A DNA stretch of 64,000 nt from Streptomonospora mangrovi (lineage in GTDB: Bacteria; Actinomycetota; Actinomycetes; Streptosporangiales; Streptosporangiaceae). Below, in pieces: positions 30,293 to 38,367 of this stretch (positions within the stretch are counted from its first letter, which is position 1; each line of letters starts with the position of its first letter). The position numbers were made by a program, and so were the translations under genes. The notes beneath the pieces were generated by a model, which was not told where the DNA came from, ran no database searches, and worked only from the letters and a program-made list of their open reading frames with translations. The stretch lies in NCBI RefSeq assembly GCF_027604915.1, contig NZ_JAJAQC010000007.1, positions 124,001-188,000 of the forward strand, in the 5' to 3' direction.

Positions 30293-31458
30293 TGTTCCTG
30301 CAGATGACCGAGCGCCGCAACCCCGCCCTGATCGAGGCCGCGGTGGCGCTGCACCGATCCGGCGCGATCGAGCCCGACACCTACGTGGTGGACCGCGACA
30401 CGGTCGAGCACAACGCCGCCGCCCTGGCGGCGGCCGGCGCCGAGCACGGCGTGGGCCTGTGGTTCGTCGCCAAGCAGTACGGCCGCAACCCGCTGGTGAC
30501 CGCCACGGTGGCCCGCCACCTGCCGTTGGCCGCCGCCATCGACCACCGCGAGGCCGAGGCGGTGGCGGCCGCAGGTGCCCGGCTGGGCAACGCCGGGCAC
30601 CTGGTGCAGGTCCCCCGCCGGCTGCTCCCCCGCGTCCTGGCGCACGAGCCCGCCTATGTGACCGTGTTCGACGTGGAAAACCTGGCGGCGGTGGCCGAGA
30701 CCGCCGCCGCGCTGGGGCGCCGCCAGCGGGTGCTGCTGCGGGTACGCGGCGCGCCCGAGACCACGTTCCCCGGCCAGGACGGCGGGTTCGAGGCCGACGG
30801 CCTGGCCGAGGCGGTGGAGCGCGCCGCGCGCCTGGGCGGGGTGGAGGTCGCCGGCGCCACCGGTTTCCCCTGCATCAGCTTCGACCCCGAGGCGGGCCGC
30901 CCCCGGCCCACCGGCACCCTGGAGCGGGTGCGGGCCGCCGCCGAGCGGCTGCGCGACCTGGGCGTGGCCGACCCGGTGCTGTCCCTGCCCAGCCACACCA
31001 GCGTCAGCACCATCCCCCGGATCGCCGCGCTGGGCGGCGCCTTCGGCGAACCCGGCCACGCCCTCACCGGCACCACCCCCGAGCACGCCGAGGACCCCCA
31101 CCTCGCCGAGCGGCCCGCGATCGTGTACGTGTCGGAGGTCGCCCAACTGGGGTCGGCGCCCAGCGTGTTCGGCGGCGGGTTCTACAGCCGGGGCCACGAG
31201 CGCGAGGCGCTGATCGCCACCTCGGGCGGGCCGCGCCGCGCGGCGCTGCGCTCGGCGCCGGCCGCCAGCATCGACTACTACCGGCGGTTCGACTGGCTGG
31301 AGGAGGGCGCGGGCGCGCGCGTGGGCGACACCGCCGTCATGGCGTTCCGCACCCAGGTGTTCGTGACGCGCAGCCGGGTGGCCGTGGTGTCGGGGGTGGC
31401 CGCGGGCCGCCCCGTGCTCGACGGCGTCTTCGACGCGCTGGGCGGGCGGGTCGCGTGA
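30292..31458 (+). CDS. yhfX: YhfX-type alanine-racemase-fold PLP protein
   Basis: A 388-residue fold type III PLP protein (alanine racemase N-terminal barrel). Lys61 in LWFVAKQYGRNPLV is the predicted PLP lysine; AGATGFPCISFDPEAG and SLPSHTSVSTIPRIAALGGAFGEPGHALTG contribute the phosphate-binding and active-site loops. Family relatives are amino-acid racemases and D-threonine-type enzymes. Start and stop are embedded in TGATG and GTGA overlaps with neighbours, so translation is coupled. Confidence 0.88.
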   Translation: MFLQMTERRNPALIEAAVALHRSGAIEPDTYVVDRDTVEHNAAALAAAGAEHGVGLWFVAKQYGRNPLVTATVARHLPLAAAIDHREAEAVAAAGARLGNAGHLVQVPRRLLPRVLAHEPAYVTVFDVENLAAVAETAAALGRRQRVLLRVRGAPETTFPGQDGGFEADGLAEAVERAARLGGVEVAGATGFPCISFDPEAGRPRPTGTLERVRAAAERLRDLGVADPVLSLPSHTSVSTIPRIAALGGAFGEPGHALTGTTPEHAEDPHLAERPAIVYVSEVAQLGSAPSVFGGGFYSRGHEREALIATSGGPRRAALRSAPAASIDYYRRFDWLEEGAGARVGDTAVMAFRTQVFVTRSRVAVVSGVAAGRPVLDGVFDALGGRVA

Positions 31459-32759
31459 GCGCTCAATCGTCCCAGCGCCCCGCCGCCGGTGCGCCCGCCG
31501 GCCCGGCGCGCCGCTCGGCCACCCTGCTGGTCCTGGACGGCCTGGGCGTGGGCGCGCTGCCCGACGCCGCCCGGCTGCGGGCCGCCGACGCCACCGCCGA
31601 CACCCTCGGCGCGGTGGCGCGCTGGTCGCTGGCGCACCGCCGCCGCCCGCTGCGGGTGCCCCACCTCGCCGGACTGGGGCTGGCGGCCGTGCGCCCCGAC
31701 CTGGCCGGGGCGATGGCGCGGCCGGTGCCGCTGCTGCGGGCCGCCGGCGCGCGCTCGGCGCTGGGCTACCCCGGCGCGGACTCCTTCGCCGGGCACCAGA
31801 CCCTCATGGGCGCCGACATGTCCCACGTGGTGCTGCGCCGGCTGGCGGAGTCCCAGGCCGAGGTCGCCGCCGCGCTGAAGGCGGCCGGGCACCGGGTGGA
31901 GCCGCTGGCGGGCGGCCCGGTGCTGGTGGTGGACGGCGCGGCGCTGGTCCACGACAACCTGGAGGCCGACCCCGGGCTGAACTGGAACGTCTCGTGCCGG
32001 CTGGCCGACCTGCCGTTCGAGGAGGTGGTGGCCGTCGCCCGCACCGTGCGCGCGGTGGCGCCGGTGGCGCGGGTGATCGCCGTGGGCGGCGACTCCGACG
32101 GCCCCCTCGCCGAGGCGGTGCGCCCCGGCGCCGACGGCACGGTCGGGCTGGACACCCCGGCCAGCGGGTTCTACCGCAACGGCGGGCTGCGGGTGCTGCA
32201 CCTGGGCGCCGAGGTGGACCACCGCCGCCAACTGCACGGCGCGGCGGCGGCCCAAGGCCGCCCGGTGGCGCTCGTGGGCAAGGCCGCCGACCTGCTGCGC
32301 ACCGACGCGGAGGTCGAGCGGCGCTTCGAGGTGGAGACCGAGCGCATCCTGGCGTCGGTGCGCGAACTGGCGGGCCGGGGGCTGGTGGTGGCCAACGTGC
32401 AGCGGACCGACCTGGCCGGGCACTCCCGCGACGCCGAGGCGTTCGCCGACCAGTTGGAGTTGGTCGACGCCGCGCTGCCGGGCGTCGCCGAGCGGCTGGG
32501 GCCGGACGACCTGCTGGTGGTCACCGGCGACCACGGCAACGACCCCGCCGCCGGCCACCCCTTCCACACCCGCGAGTGGGTGCCGGTGCTGGCCGCCACG
32601 GGCGGGCCGCCCGGTGCGGTGCGCGGCGCCGACCTGGCCACGCTCGCCGACGTGGGGGCCTCCGCCGCCCGCTGGCTGCGCCTGGGCCGCGACGCGACGG
32701 CGGTGGGCACGGCGACCGACCTGCTCGCGCCGGCGCCCGGGGCGCCCGGCGCGCACTGA
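31455..32759 (+). CDS. yhfW: YhfW-type phosphopentomutase-like metalloenzyme
   Basis: A 434-residue member of the alkaline-phosphatase/phosphopentomutase superfamily. The first metal aspartate is in TLLVLDGLGVGALPDA, a probable nucleophile Thr in YPGADSFAGHQTLMGADMSH, and metal ligands recur in NVQRTDLAGHSRD and VVTGDHGNDPAAGHPFHTRE. Phosphopentomutases move phosphate between C1 and C5 of ribose; YhfW substrates are unproven. The GTG at 31455 overlaps the yhfX stop by 4 bp. It is the last gene of the operon and is followed directly by a strong terminator. Confidence 0.88.
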   Translation: MSAQSSQRPAAGAPAGPARRSATLLVLDGLGVGALPDAARLRAADATADTLGAVARWSLAHRRRPLRVPHLAGLGLAAVRPDLAGAMARPVPLLRAAGARSALGYPGADSFAGHQTLMGADMSHVVLRRLAESQAEVAAALKAAGHRVEPLAGGPVLVVDGAALVHDNLEADPGLNWNVSCRLADLPFEEVVAVARTVRAVAPVARVIAVGGDSDGPLAEAVRPGADGTVGLDTPASGFYRNGGLRVLHLGAEVDHRRQLHGAAAAQGRPVALVGKAADLLRTDAEVERRFEVETERILASVRELAGRGLVVANVQRTDLAGHSRDAEAFADQLELVDAALPGVAERLGPDDLLVVTGDHGNDPAAGHPFHTREWVPVLAATGGPPGAVRGADLATLADVGASAARWLRLGRDATAVGTATDLLAPAPGAPGAH

Positions 32760-32763
32760 AGCC

Positions 32764-32797
32764 GCCCCGCCCGCGCCGGGGGCGCGGGCGGGGCTTT
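32764..32797 (+). terminator. Intrinsic terminator of the yhf operon
   Basis: A perfect 14-bp stem (GCCCCGCCCGCGCC with GGCGCGGGCGGGGC) around the loop GGG, then TTT, begins 5 bp after the yhfW stop. Confidence 0.85.
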
Positions 32798-32866
32798 CCA
32801 CGACCGGGCGAAGCCAGGCGGGACGGGCGGGCGTGTCGGGGGGCGCGGCGGGCGGGCCGGCGGGCC

Positions 32867-33952
32867 TCAGTCGCCCAGGTGGTCGATCACGGCGGCGGTG
32901 ACGTCCTTGGTGGTGGCCGTCCCGCCGACGTCGCGGGTGAGCACGCCCCGGGCGCAGGCCGCCCGCACTGCGCGCTCGACCCTCCCGGCCTCGGCGTCCA
33001 GTCCGAAGTGGCGCAGCATGAGCGCGGCGCTGCCGATGGCACCCACGGGGTTGCACACCCCCTGCCCGGCGATGTCGGGGGCCGAGCCGTGCACGGGCTC
33101 GAACATGCTGGGGAAGCGCCGCTCGGGGTTGAGGTTGGCGCTGGCGGCCAGGCCGAGGCTGCCGGCCAGCGCGCTGCCCAGGTCGGAGAGGATGTCGGCG
33201 TGCAGGTTGGAGGCCACCACCACCGACAGGTCCGCCGGCCGCAGGACGAACTTCGCGGCCATGGCGTCGACCAGCACGCTCTCGGTCTCCACGTCGGGGT
33301 AGTCGGCGGCCACCCGCGCGAACACCTCGTCCCACAGCACCATGCCGTACTGCTGGGCGTTGCTCTTGGTGACGCTGGAGACCTTGCGGCGGTCGCGGGT
33401 GCGCGCCAGGTCGAAGGCGAAGCGCATGATCCGCTCGCAGCCGGCCTCGGTGAACACCGCCGACTGCACCGCCACCTCGGCGCCCGGCCCCCGGCCGGAG
33501 AAGTTGCGCCCGCCGAACCCGCCGTACTCGCCCTCGGAGTTCTCGCGGACCACCATCCAGTCCAGCTCGGCGGAGTCGGCGGCGCGCAGCGGGCTGGTGA
33601 CGCCGGGCAGGAAGTGGACCGGGCGGACGTTGGCCCACTGGTCGAGGTTCTGGCAGAGCCGCAGCCGCAGGCCCCACAGGCTGACGTGGTCGGGCACGGT
33701 CGGCCAGCCCACGGCGCCGAAGTACAGGGCGTCGAAGCCGCGCACGCGCTCCAGGCCGTCCTCGTCCATCATCGCGCCGGTGCGGGCGTAGTGGTCGCAG
33801 CCCCAGGGGAACTCCGTCCAGGCGAACTCCAGGGCGCCGGCGGAGTCGGCGGCGAGGGCGTCGAGGACCTGGCGGCCGGCGGCGACCACCTCGGCGCCCA
33901 CCCCGTCGCCGGGGATGGCGGCGATGCGGAACGTGCGGCTGGACGGTGACAT
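32867..33952 (-). CDS. Tartrate/D-malate dehydrogenase (IPMDH family)
   Basis: A 361-residue beta-decarboxylating dehydrogenase. The N-terminus (RIAAIPGDGVGAEVV), the substrate region LWGLRLRLCQNLDQWANVRPVHFLPG, RENSEGEYGG, the metal/NAD segment VDAMAAKFVLRP with ASNLHADILSDLGSALAGSLG, and FEPVHGSAPDIAGQG follow the TtuC/DmlA tartrate and D-malate dehydrogenase pattern rather than leucine biosynthesis. It oxidises and decarboxylates tartrate or D-malate with NAD+ and a divalent metal. GGAGGAG precedes the ATG at 33952. It is downstream of lysR on the same strand, with an operator copy about 80 bp upstream. Confidence 0.9.
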   Translation of the reverse strand: MSPSSRTFRIAAIPGDGVGAEVVAAGRQVLDALAADSAGALEFAWTEFPWGCDHYARTGAMMDEDGLERVRGFDALYFGAVGWPTVPDHVSLWGLRLRLCQNLDQWANVRPVHFLPGVTSPLRAADSAELDWMVVRENSEGEYGGFGGRNFSGRGPGAEVAVQSAVFTEAGCERIMRFAFDLARTRDRRKVSSVTKSNAQQYGMVLWDEVFARVAADYPDVETESVLVDAMAAKFVLRPADLSVVVASNLHADILSDLGSALAGSLGLAASANLNPERRFPSMFEPVHGSAPDIAGQGVCNPVGAIGSAALMLRHFGLDAEAGRVERAVRAACARGVLTRDVGGTATTKDVTAAVIDHLGD

Positions 33953-34033
33953 GGCTCCTCCACGGGTCGGCGTCGCAGGCCGAGTCAACCGCGCCGGCGC
34001 GGGCGCCGTCCAAGACCGATCCCCGATACCGGT

Positions 34034-34050
34034 CATAGGCTCGTCCTATG
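34034..34050. promoter_or_regulatory. LysR operator copy 1 (upstream of the dehydrogenase)
   Basis: CATAGG-CTCGT-CCTATG, a perfect 6-bp-arm dyad with a T-N11-A core as LysR regulators prefer. It overlaps the lysR stop codon and lies 82 bp before the dehydrogenase start. The same dyad with the same 5-bp spacing recurs at 35063-35081. Confidence 0.75.
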
Positions 34051-35029
34051 AATTGGCGGCGCCGGAGCCGTCGGCAGCGTCGGTGTCGGCGGTGTCGGCG
34101 GAGCCGTGGCCGGCGGCCTCGGCGGCATCGGCGGCATCGGCGGTGTCCGCCACGTAGCCCTCGACCGTCTCCAGGAACGCCTGGGCGGCCGGGGTGAGCC
34201 GGGCGGCGCGGCAGACCACCATCACCCGCAGCAGCGAGACCGGCTCGATGCGCCGCACCCGCGCGCCCAGCCGCTCGGCGGTGGGCCGCCACGACTCGGG
34301 CACCACCGCGTGCCCCACCCCCGCCAGCACCAGCGGCAGGATCGAGGTGCGGTGGCCGACCTCGGCGGCGATGTGGGCGTCGGCGCCGCCGGCCAGGATG
34401 TCGTCGACCAGCCGGCGCATCAGGCTGCCGGGCTGGGAGACCACCAGCCGCAGCCCGTCGAGGCCGGCGCGGTCCACCGGCCCGGGCGGCGGGTCGTCGT
34501 CTCCCTCGGGCGGGGAGAGCAGCACCAGCGGCTGGTCCGCCACCGGCAGCACCCGCAGGTCGGCGAGGCGGGGGTGCTCGGCGGCGCCCAGCAGGCCGAT
34601 CTCGGCGGCGCCGGTGCGCACCGCCTGCACGACCTCCTCGGGGGTGAAGGCGCTCTCGGCGCTGACGGTCATCAGCGGGTGGGCGCGGGCGAAGCGGGCC
34701 ATCAGCGTGGTCAGCGGCTCGATGCCGGGCGAGGGCATGGTCACCAGGGCGACGCGGCCCCGCCGCAGGCCCCGGGCCGAGCGGGCGGTGGCGCGCACGG
34801 TCTCCAGGTCGCGCAGCACCTGGCGGGCCGGCTCGACGATCCGGGCGCCGGTGTCGGTGAGCACGGCGCCGCGCCCCACCCGGTGGAACAGGTCCACGCC
34901 CAGTTCGCGCTCCAGCCCCGCGATGGCCTGGGACAGCGAGGGCTGGGCGATGTGCAGGTGGGCGGCGGCCCGCCCGAACCCGCCGTGGTCCACGATGGCC
35001 AGGAAGTAGCCCAGGTGCCGGGCGTCCAC
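34046..35029 (-). CDS. LysR-family regulator of dicarboxylate use
   Basis: A 327-residue regulator. The N-terminal winged helix (RHLGYFLAIVDHGGFGRAAAHLHIAQPSLSQAIAGLERELG) and the substrate-binding-type effector domain (residues 90-295) are typical. A 30-residue tail rich in Ala, Asp and Thr (ADTADAADAAEAAGHG...) is unlike most LysR proteins and is encoded by a short imperfect GCGGCATCGG-like repeat. GTG start at 35029. Placed between the dehydrogenase gene and the divergent SLC13 carrier, and flanked by two copies of one dyad, it very probably regulates both. Confidence 0.92.
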   Translation of the reverse strand: MDARHLGYFLAIVDHGGFGRAAAHLHIAQPSLSQAIAGLERELGVDLFHRVGRGAVLTDTGARIVEPARQVLRDLETVRATARSARGLRRGRVALVTMPSPGIEPLTTLMARFARAHPLMTVSAESAFTPEEVVQAVRTGAAEIGLLGAAEHPRLADLRVLPVADQPLVLLSPPEGDDDPPPGPVDRAGLDGLRLVVSQPGSLMRRLVDDILAGGADAHIAAEVGHRTSILPLVLAGVGHAVVPESWRPTAERLGARVRRIEPVSLLRVMVVCRAARLTPAAQAFLETVEGYVADTADAADAAEAAGHGSADTADTDAADGSGAANS

Positions 35030-35062
35030 GTCAGGTCCCCTCGCGTCTCGTCGGGCCGCAAT

Positions 35063-35081
35063 CCATAGGGCCAGCCTATGG
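35063..35081. promoter_or_regulatory. LysR operator copy 2 (lysR / carrier intergenic)
   Basis: CCATAGG-GCCAG-CCTATGG, a perfect 7-bp-arm dyad with a T-N11-A core. It lies 34 bp before the lysR start and 82 bp before the carrier start, so it can serve autoregulation and carrier activation. Confidence 0.78.
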
Positions 35082-35162
35082 GTGTCAGAGCCATCGCGTC
35101 ATTGACGTGTTCGCGGTCACACGTGAGAGTGATCCAGCGAAACCGAGCGAAGGAGACCCCCC

Positions 35163-36797
35163 ATGGCATCGGAGTCCACCCCCGCACCCGAACCCTCCCC
35201 GCCCGGTCCGGGCGCCCGCACCGACGTGGAGCGGGCGCTGCTGGCCGGGCGCTCGCAGGGGGAGCTGACCGAGCAGCGCCTCTCCCCCGCCGAGGAGCGG
35301 TTCGAGTCGGGCCGCCGCACCCTGGGCTGGTTCCTGGCGCCGGCCGCCGCCCTGGTGTTCTACTTCCTGCCGCTGGACATGGACCCCACCCAGCAGGCGC
35401 TGGGTGCGGTGCTGCTGGGCGTGATCGCGCTGTGGATCTGCGAGAGCGTGCCCATCCCCATCGGCGGCCTGATCGGGGTGGCGGCGGTGGTGCTGCTGGG
35501 CGTGGCCCCGCCCGACGAGGTGCTGGCGCCGTTCGGCTCCACGACCGTGTTCACCTTCATCGGGGTGTTCATCATCGCCCAGGCCATGCTGAAGCACGGC
35601 GTCGCCCGGCGCATGGCGTTCTTCATCCTGGCGCTGCCGGGGGTGGGCTCCTCGACCCTGCGGATCGTGCTGGCGTTCGGCGTGATCACCTGCCTGGTGT
35701 CCAGCTTCATCTCCAACACCGCCACGGTCGCGATGCTGCTGCCCACCGCGATGGGCATCCTGACGGTCATCGCGCGCATGATGCAGGACCGGGGCCAGGT
35801 GCGCCCCGACTTCGACCCCACCCGACTGCGGGTGGGCGCCGCGCTGATGCTGATGCTGGCCTACGGCGCGAGCGTGGGCGGCCTGCTCACCCCCATCGGC
35901 TCCCCGCCCAACCTCATCGGCCGCGCCCTCATCGAGGAGGCCACCGGCGAGCGCATCTCGATCCTCCAGTGGATGGCGGCGGCGCTGCCGATCGTGCTGG
36001 CCATGTTCCTGGTGCTGGCCGTGGTGGTGCTGCTGCTCAACCGGCCGGAGGTGCGCCGGATCGAGGGCGTCAACGAGTACATCCGCGAGCAGCGGGCCGC
36101 GCAGGGCCGGATGAGCCGGGCCGAGCGCAACACCGTCGTCGCCTTCGGCGTCACCGTGGTGCTGTGGCTGGCCCCGGCGGTGGCCGGCCTGGCGCTGGGC
36201 ACCGAGGCGCCGCTGTACACCCTGCTGGACGAGCGGCTGGACGAGGGGATCGTGGCGGTCTTCGGCGCCTCGATGCTGTTCGTGCTGCCGGTGGACTGGC
36301 GCCGGCGGCGGATGACCCTGGACTGGAGCGACGCCGCCCGGATCGACTGGGGCACGGTGCTGCTGTTCGGTACCGGCATCATCTTCGGCGCGCTGCTGTC
36401 CTCCACCGGCCTGGCCGAGACCATCGGCGAGGGCGCGGCGAGCGGGCTGGGGATCGGCAGCGTGTTCGCCATCACCGCGTTCGGGGTGTTCCTGGCGATC
36501 CTGGTCTCGGAGACCACCAGCAACACCTCCTCGGCCACGGTGGTGGTGCCGATCGTGATCCCGCTGGCGGCGGCGGCCGGGGTGGACCCGTTCGTGCCGG
36601 CGCTGGCGGCCACCTTCGCGGCGTCCTTCGGGTTCATGCTGCCGGTCTCCACACCGCAGAACGCCATCGTCTACGGCTCGGGCTGCGTGGCGCTGCCCCG
36701 GATGATCCGCACCGGCATCGTGTTCGACATCGTCGGCGCGGTGCTGATCATCCTGCTGCTCCCCCTGATGGCGGCGGCGGTGGGCCTGGGCGGCTGA
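35163..36797 (+). CDS. SLC13/DASS-family dicarboxylate carrier
   Basis: A 544-residue divalent-anion:Na+ symporter-family protein with about eleven helices. Both family SNT substrate-binding signatures are present: SSFISNTATVAMLLP and ETTSNTSSATVVVPIVIPLA. A 60-residue polar N-terminal tail precedes helix 1. It likely imports C4-dicarboxylates such as tartrate or malate for the nearby dehydrogenase. GAAGGAG precedes the ATG at 35163. Divergent from lysR, with the shared operator between them. Confidence 0.92.
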   Translation: MASESTPAPEPSPPGPGARTDVERALLAGRSQGELTEQRLSPAEERFESGRRTLGWFLAPAAALVFYFLPLDMDPTQQALGAVLLGVIALWICESVPIPIGGLIGVAAVVLLGVAPPDEVLAPFGSTTVFTFIGVFIIAQAMLKHGVARRMAFFILALPGVGSSTLRIVLAFGVITCLVSSFISNTATVAMLLPTAMGILTVIARMMQDRGQVRPDFDPTRLRVGAALMLMLAYGASVGGLLTPIGSPPNLIGRALIEEATGERISILQWMAAALPIVLAMFLVLAVVVLLLNRPEVRRIEGVNEYIREQRAAQGRMSRAERNTVVAFGVTVVLWLAPAVAGLALGTEAPLYTLLDERLDEGIVAVFGASMLFVLPVDWRRRRMTLDWSDAARIDWGTVLLFGTGIIFGALLSSTGLAETIGEGAASGLGIGSVFAITAFGVFLAILVSETTSNTSSATVVVPIVIPLAAAAGVDPFVPALAATFAASFGFMLPVSTPQNAIVYGSGCVALPRMIRTGIVFDIVGAVLIILLLPLMAAAVGLGG

Positions 36798-36831
36798 GCC
36801 GCCCGCCCCCGCCGGCACCCGGCGCCCGGAG

Positions 36832-37311
36832 TCAGCGCGGCGCGGTCCCCTCGGGGGCCGCGCCGCCGTGCGCGCGGGACTCCTCGACCACGCAGGCGGC
36901 GCCGCTCAGGCCGCTGAGCCCGGCCGCGTCGGCGGCGAGGCGGCGGTAGGCCGGGCACTGGGTGAAGTCCTCGGCGGTGCACTCCATCAGGTGCTCGATC
37001 AGCGCCTTGGCCGCCGCCAACTCCTGGAGGCGGCGGTCGAGGTCGGCGTGGTGGCGGGCCAGCAGCGCCCGCCGCTCGGCCCGCCCCGACACGGTGACGA
37101 CGTCGCGGATCTGCTCCAGGCTCATGCCCGCCGCCTTGCCGCGCAGGATGGTCAGGACCCGCACCGCGTGGTCGGCGGTGTAGCGGCGCCGGCCGCTGAC
37201 ACGGGCGGCGGGCTCCAGCAGGCCCATGGCCTCCCAGTGCCGCAGGACGTGCGGGGCCAGGCCGAAGCGCTCGGCCAGTTCGCCGATGCGCAGCGTCTCA
37301 GTTGACTTCAT
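36832..37311 (-). CDS. MerR-family regulator
   Basis: A 159-residue MerR protein: N-terminal helix-turn-helix (RIGELAERFGLAPHVLRHWEAMGLLEPAARVSGRRRYTADHAVRVLTIL), a coiled-coil dimer helix (about 75-120), then a C-terminal effector tail with Cys residues (MECTAEDFTQCP) that could bind a metal or sense thiol oxidation. Divergent from the flavin reductase/MFS pair, which it probably controls. The ATG at 37311 has no obvious Shine-Dalgarno. A -35-like TTGACG (37346-37341) and TAATGT (37321-37316) on the minus strand are 19 bp apart, as in MerR promoters. Confidence 0.9.
   Translation of the reverse strand: MKSTETLRIGELAERFGLAPHVLRHWEAMGLLEPAARVSGRRRYTADHAVRVLTILRGKAAGMSLEQIRDVVTVSGRAERRALLARHHADLDRRLQELAAAKALIEHLMECTAEDFTQCPAYRRLAADAAGLSGLSGAACVVEESRAHGGAAPEGTAPR
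36837..36866. terminator. Convergent hairpin overlapping the merR 3' end
   Basis: GCGGCGCGG (36837-36845) pairs with CCGCGCCGC (36858-36866), continued by CCCC with GGGG. It lies within the last codons of merR and just after the SLC13 gene end, so it may terminate both. Confidence 0.55.
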
Positions 37312-37374
37312 GTTGACATTAACTTGCAGTATTGCCGCCACGTCAAGCGAAACCCCGCGAATGTGGAGGCAGCG

Positions 37375-38367
37375 ATGTATGACGCCGTCATCGTCGGCGG
37401 CGGCCCGGCCGGTATGGCCGCGGCCCTGGCCCTGGGGCGGGTCCACCGGACCGTGCTCCTGATCGACAGCGGCGAGGGGCGCAACGCCCCGGCCGCGCAC
37501 GTGCACAACTTCCTCACCCGCGACGGCACGCCGCCGGGCGAGCTGCGCGCGATCGGGCGGCGCGAACTCGCCGCCTACCCCGGCGTGGAGGTGCGCTCGG
37601 GGGCGGTGGCCGACCTCGCGCGGGCGGGCGCGGACGGCACGGTCGACGCGGCGGGCGCGGACGGCGCCGCCGAGCCCCGCTTCTCCGTCGTCCTGGCCGG
37701 CGGCGATAGGGCGGATGCGCGGCGGGTGCTGCTGGCCACCGGCCTGGCCGACGACCTGCCCGGCCCGCGCGGGGTGGAGGCGCTGTGGGGGCGCTCCGCG
37801 TTCCACTGCCCCTACTGCCACGGCCACGAGTGCGCCGGCCGCCGCGTGGCGGTCCTCGGCGCGGCGCCGCCCCGCGTGCGGCTGGCCCTCCAGCTGAGCC
37901 GCTTCGCGGCCGAGGTCGTGCTGTGCACCGGCGGCGAACCCCTGGACGCGGACGCGCGCGCCGCGCTGGCGGCGGCGGGCGCGGCCGTGCGCTGCGAACC
38001 CGTGGTCTGCCTGGAGGGCACCGGCGGGCAACTGGAGCAGGTGGCGTTCGAGGGCGGGGCGCCCCTGGCCGCCGACGCGGTGTTCGTGGTCAACGCGCCC
38101 CGGCAGCGCAGCGGCCTGGCGGCCCGGCTGGGCTGCGCGGTCTTCGCCGACGGCTGCGTGGAGGTGGACGAGCTCCACCGGACCAGCGTCCCCGGGGTCT
38201 ACGCGGCGGGCGACATGGCGCGGCGCGCCACCCTGCCCGTGCCGGCGGCGGCGGTCGCCGTCGCGGCGGGGTCCGGGTCGGTGGCCGGCGCCGCGATCGA
38301 CCAGGACCTGCTCAGCGCCGACTTCGGCCTGCCCCACCCCTTCCCCCGCGCGGGGAGCCCGTCGTGA
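37375..38367 (+). CDS. Thioredoxin-reductase-like FAD/NAD(P) oxidoreductase
   Basis: A 330-residue flavoprotein. The FAD site is MYDAVIVGGGPAGMAAALALGR and the closing motif VPGVYAAGDMARR. The redox-active CxxC of thioredoxin reductases aligns with CPYCHGHEC near residue 143. The second, NAD(P)-binding glycine motif is weakened (VAVLGAAPPRVRLALQL), so NADPH use is uncertain. The gene sits between merR (divergent) and an MFS exporter (GTGA overlap), which suggests detoxification, such as reduction of a thiol-reactive or metal compound followed by export. Confidence 0.88.
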   Translation: MYDAVIVGGGPAGMAAALALGRVHRTVLLIDSGEGRNAPAAHVHNFLTRDGTPPGELRAIGRRELAAYPGVEVRSGAVADLARAGADGTVDAAGADGAAEPRFSVVLAGGDRADARRVLLATGLADDLPGPRGVEALWGRSAFHCPYCHGHECAGRRVAVLGAAPPRVRLALQLSRFAAEVVLCTGGEPLDADARAALAAAGAAVRCEPVVCLEGTGGQLEQVAFEGGAPLAADAVFVVNAPRQRSGLAARLGCAVFADGCVEVDELHRTSVPGVYAAGDMARRATLPVPAAAVAVAAGSGSVAGAAIDQDLLSADFGLPHPFPRAGSPS

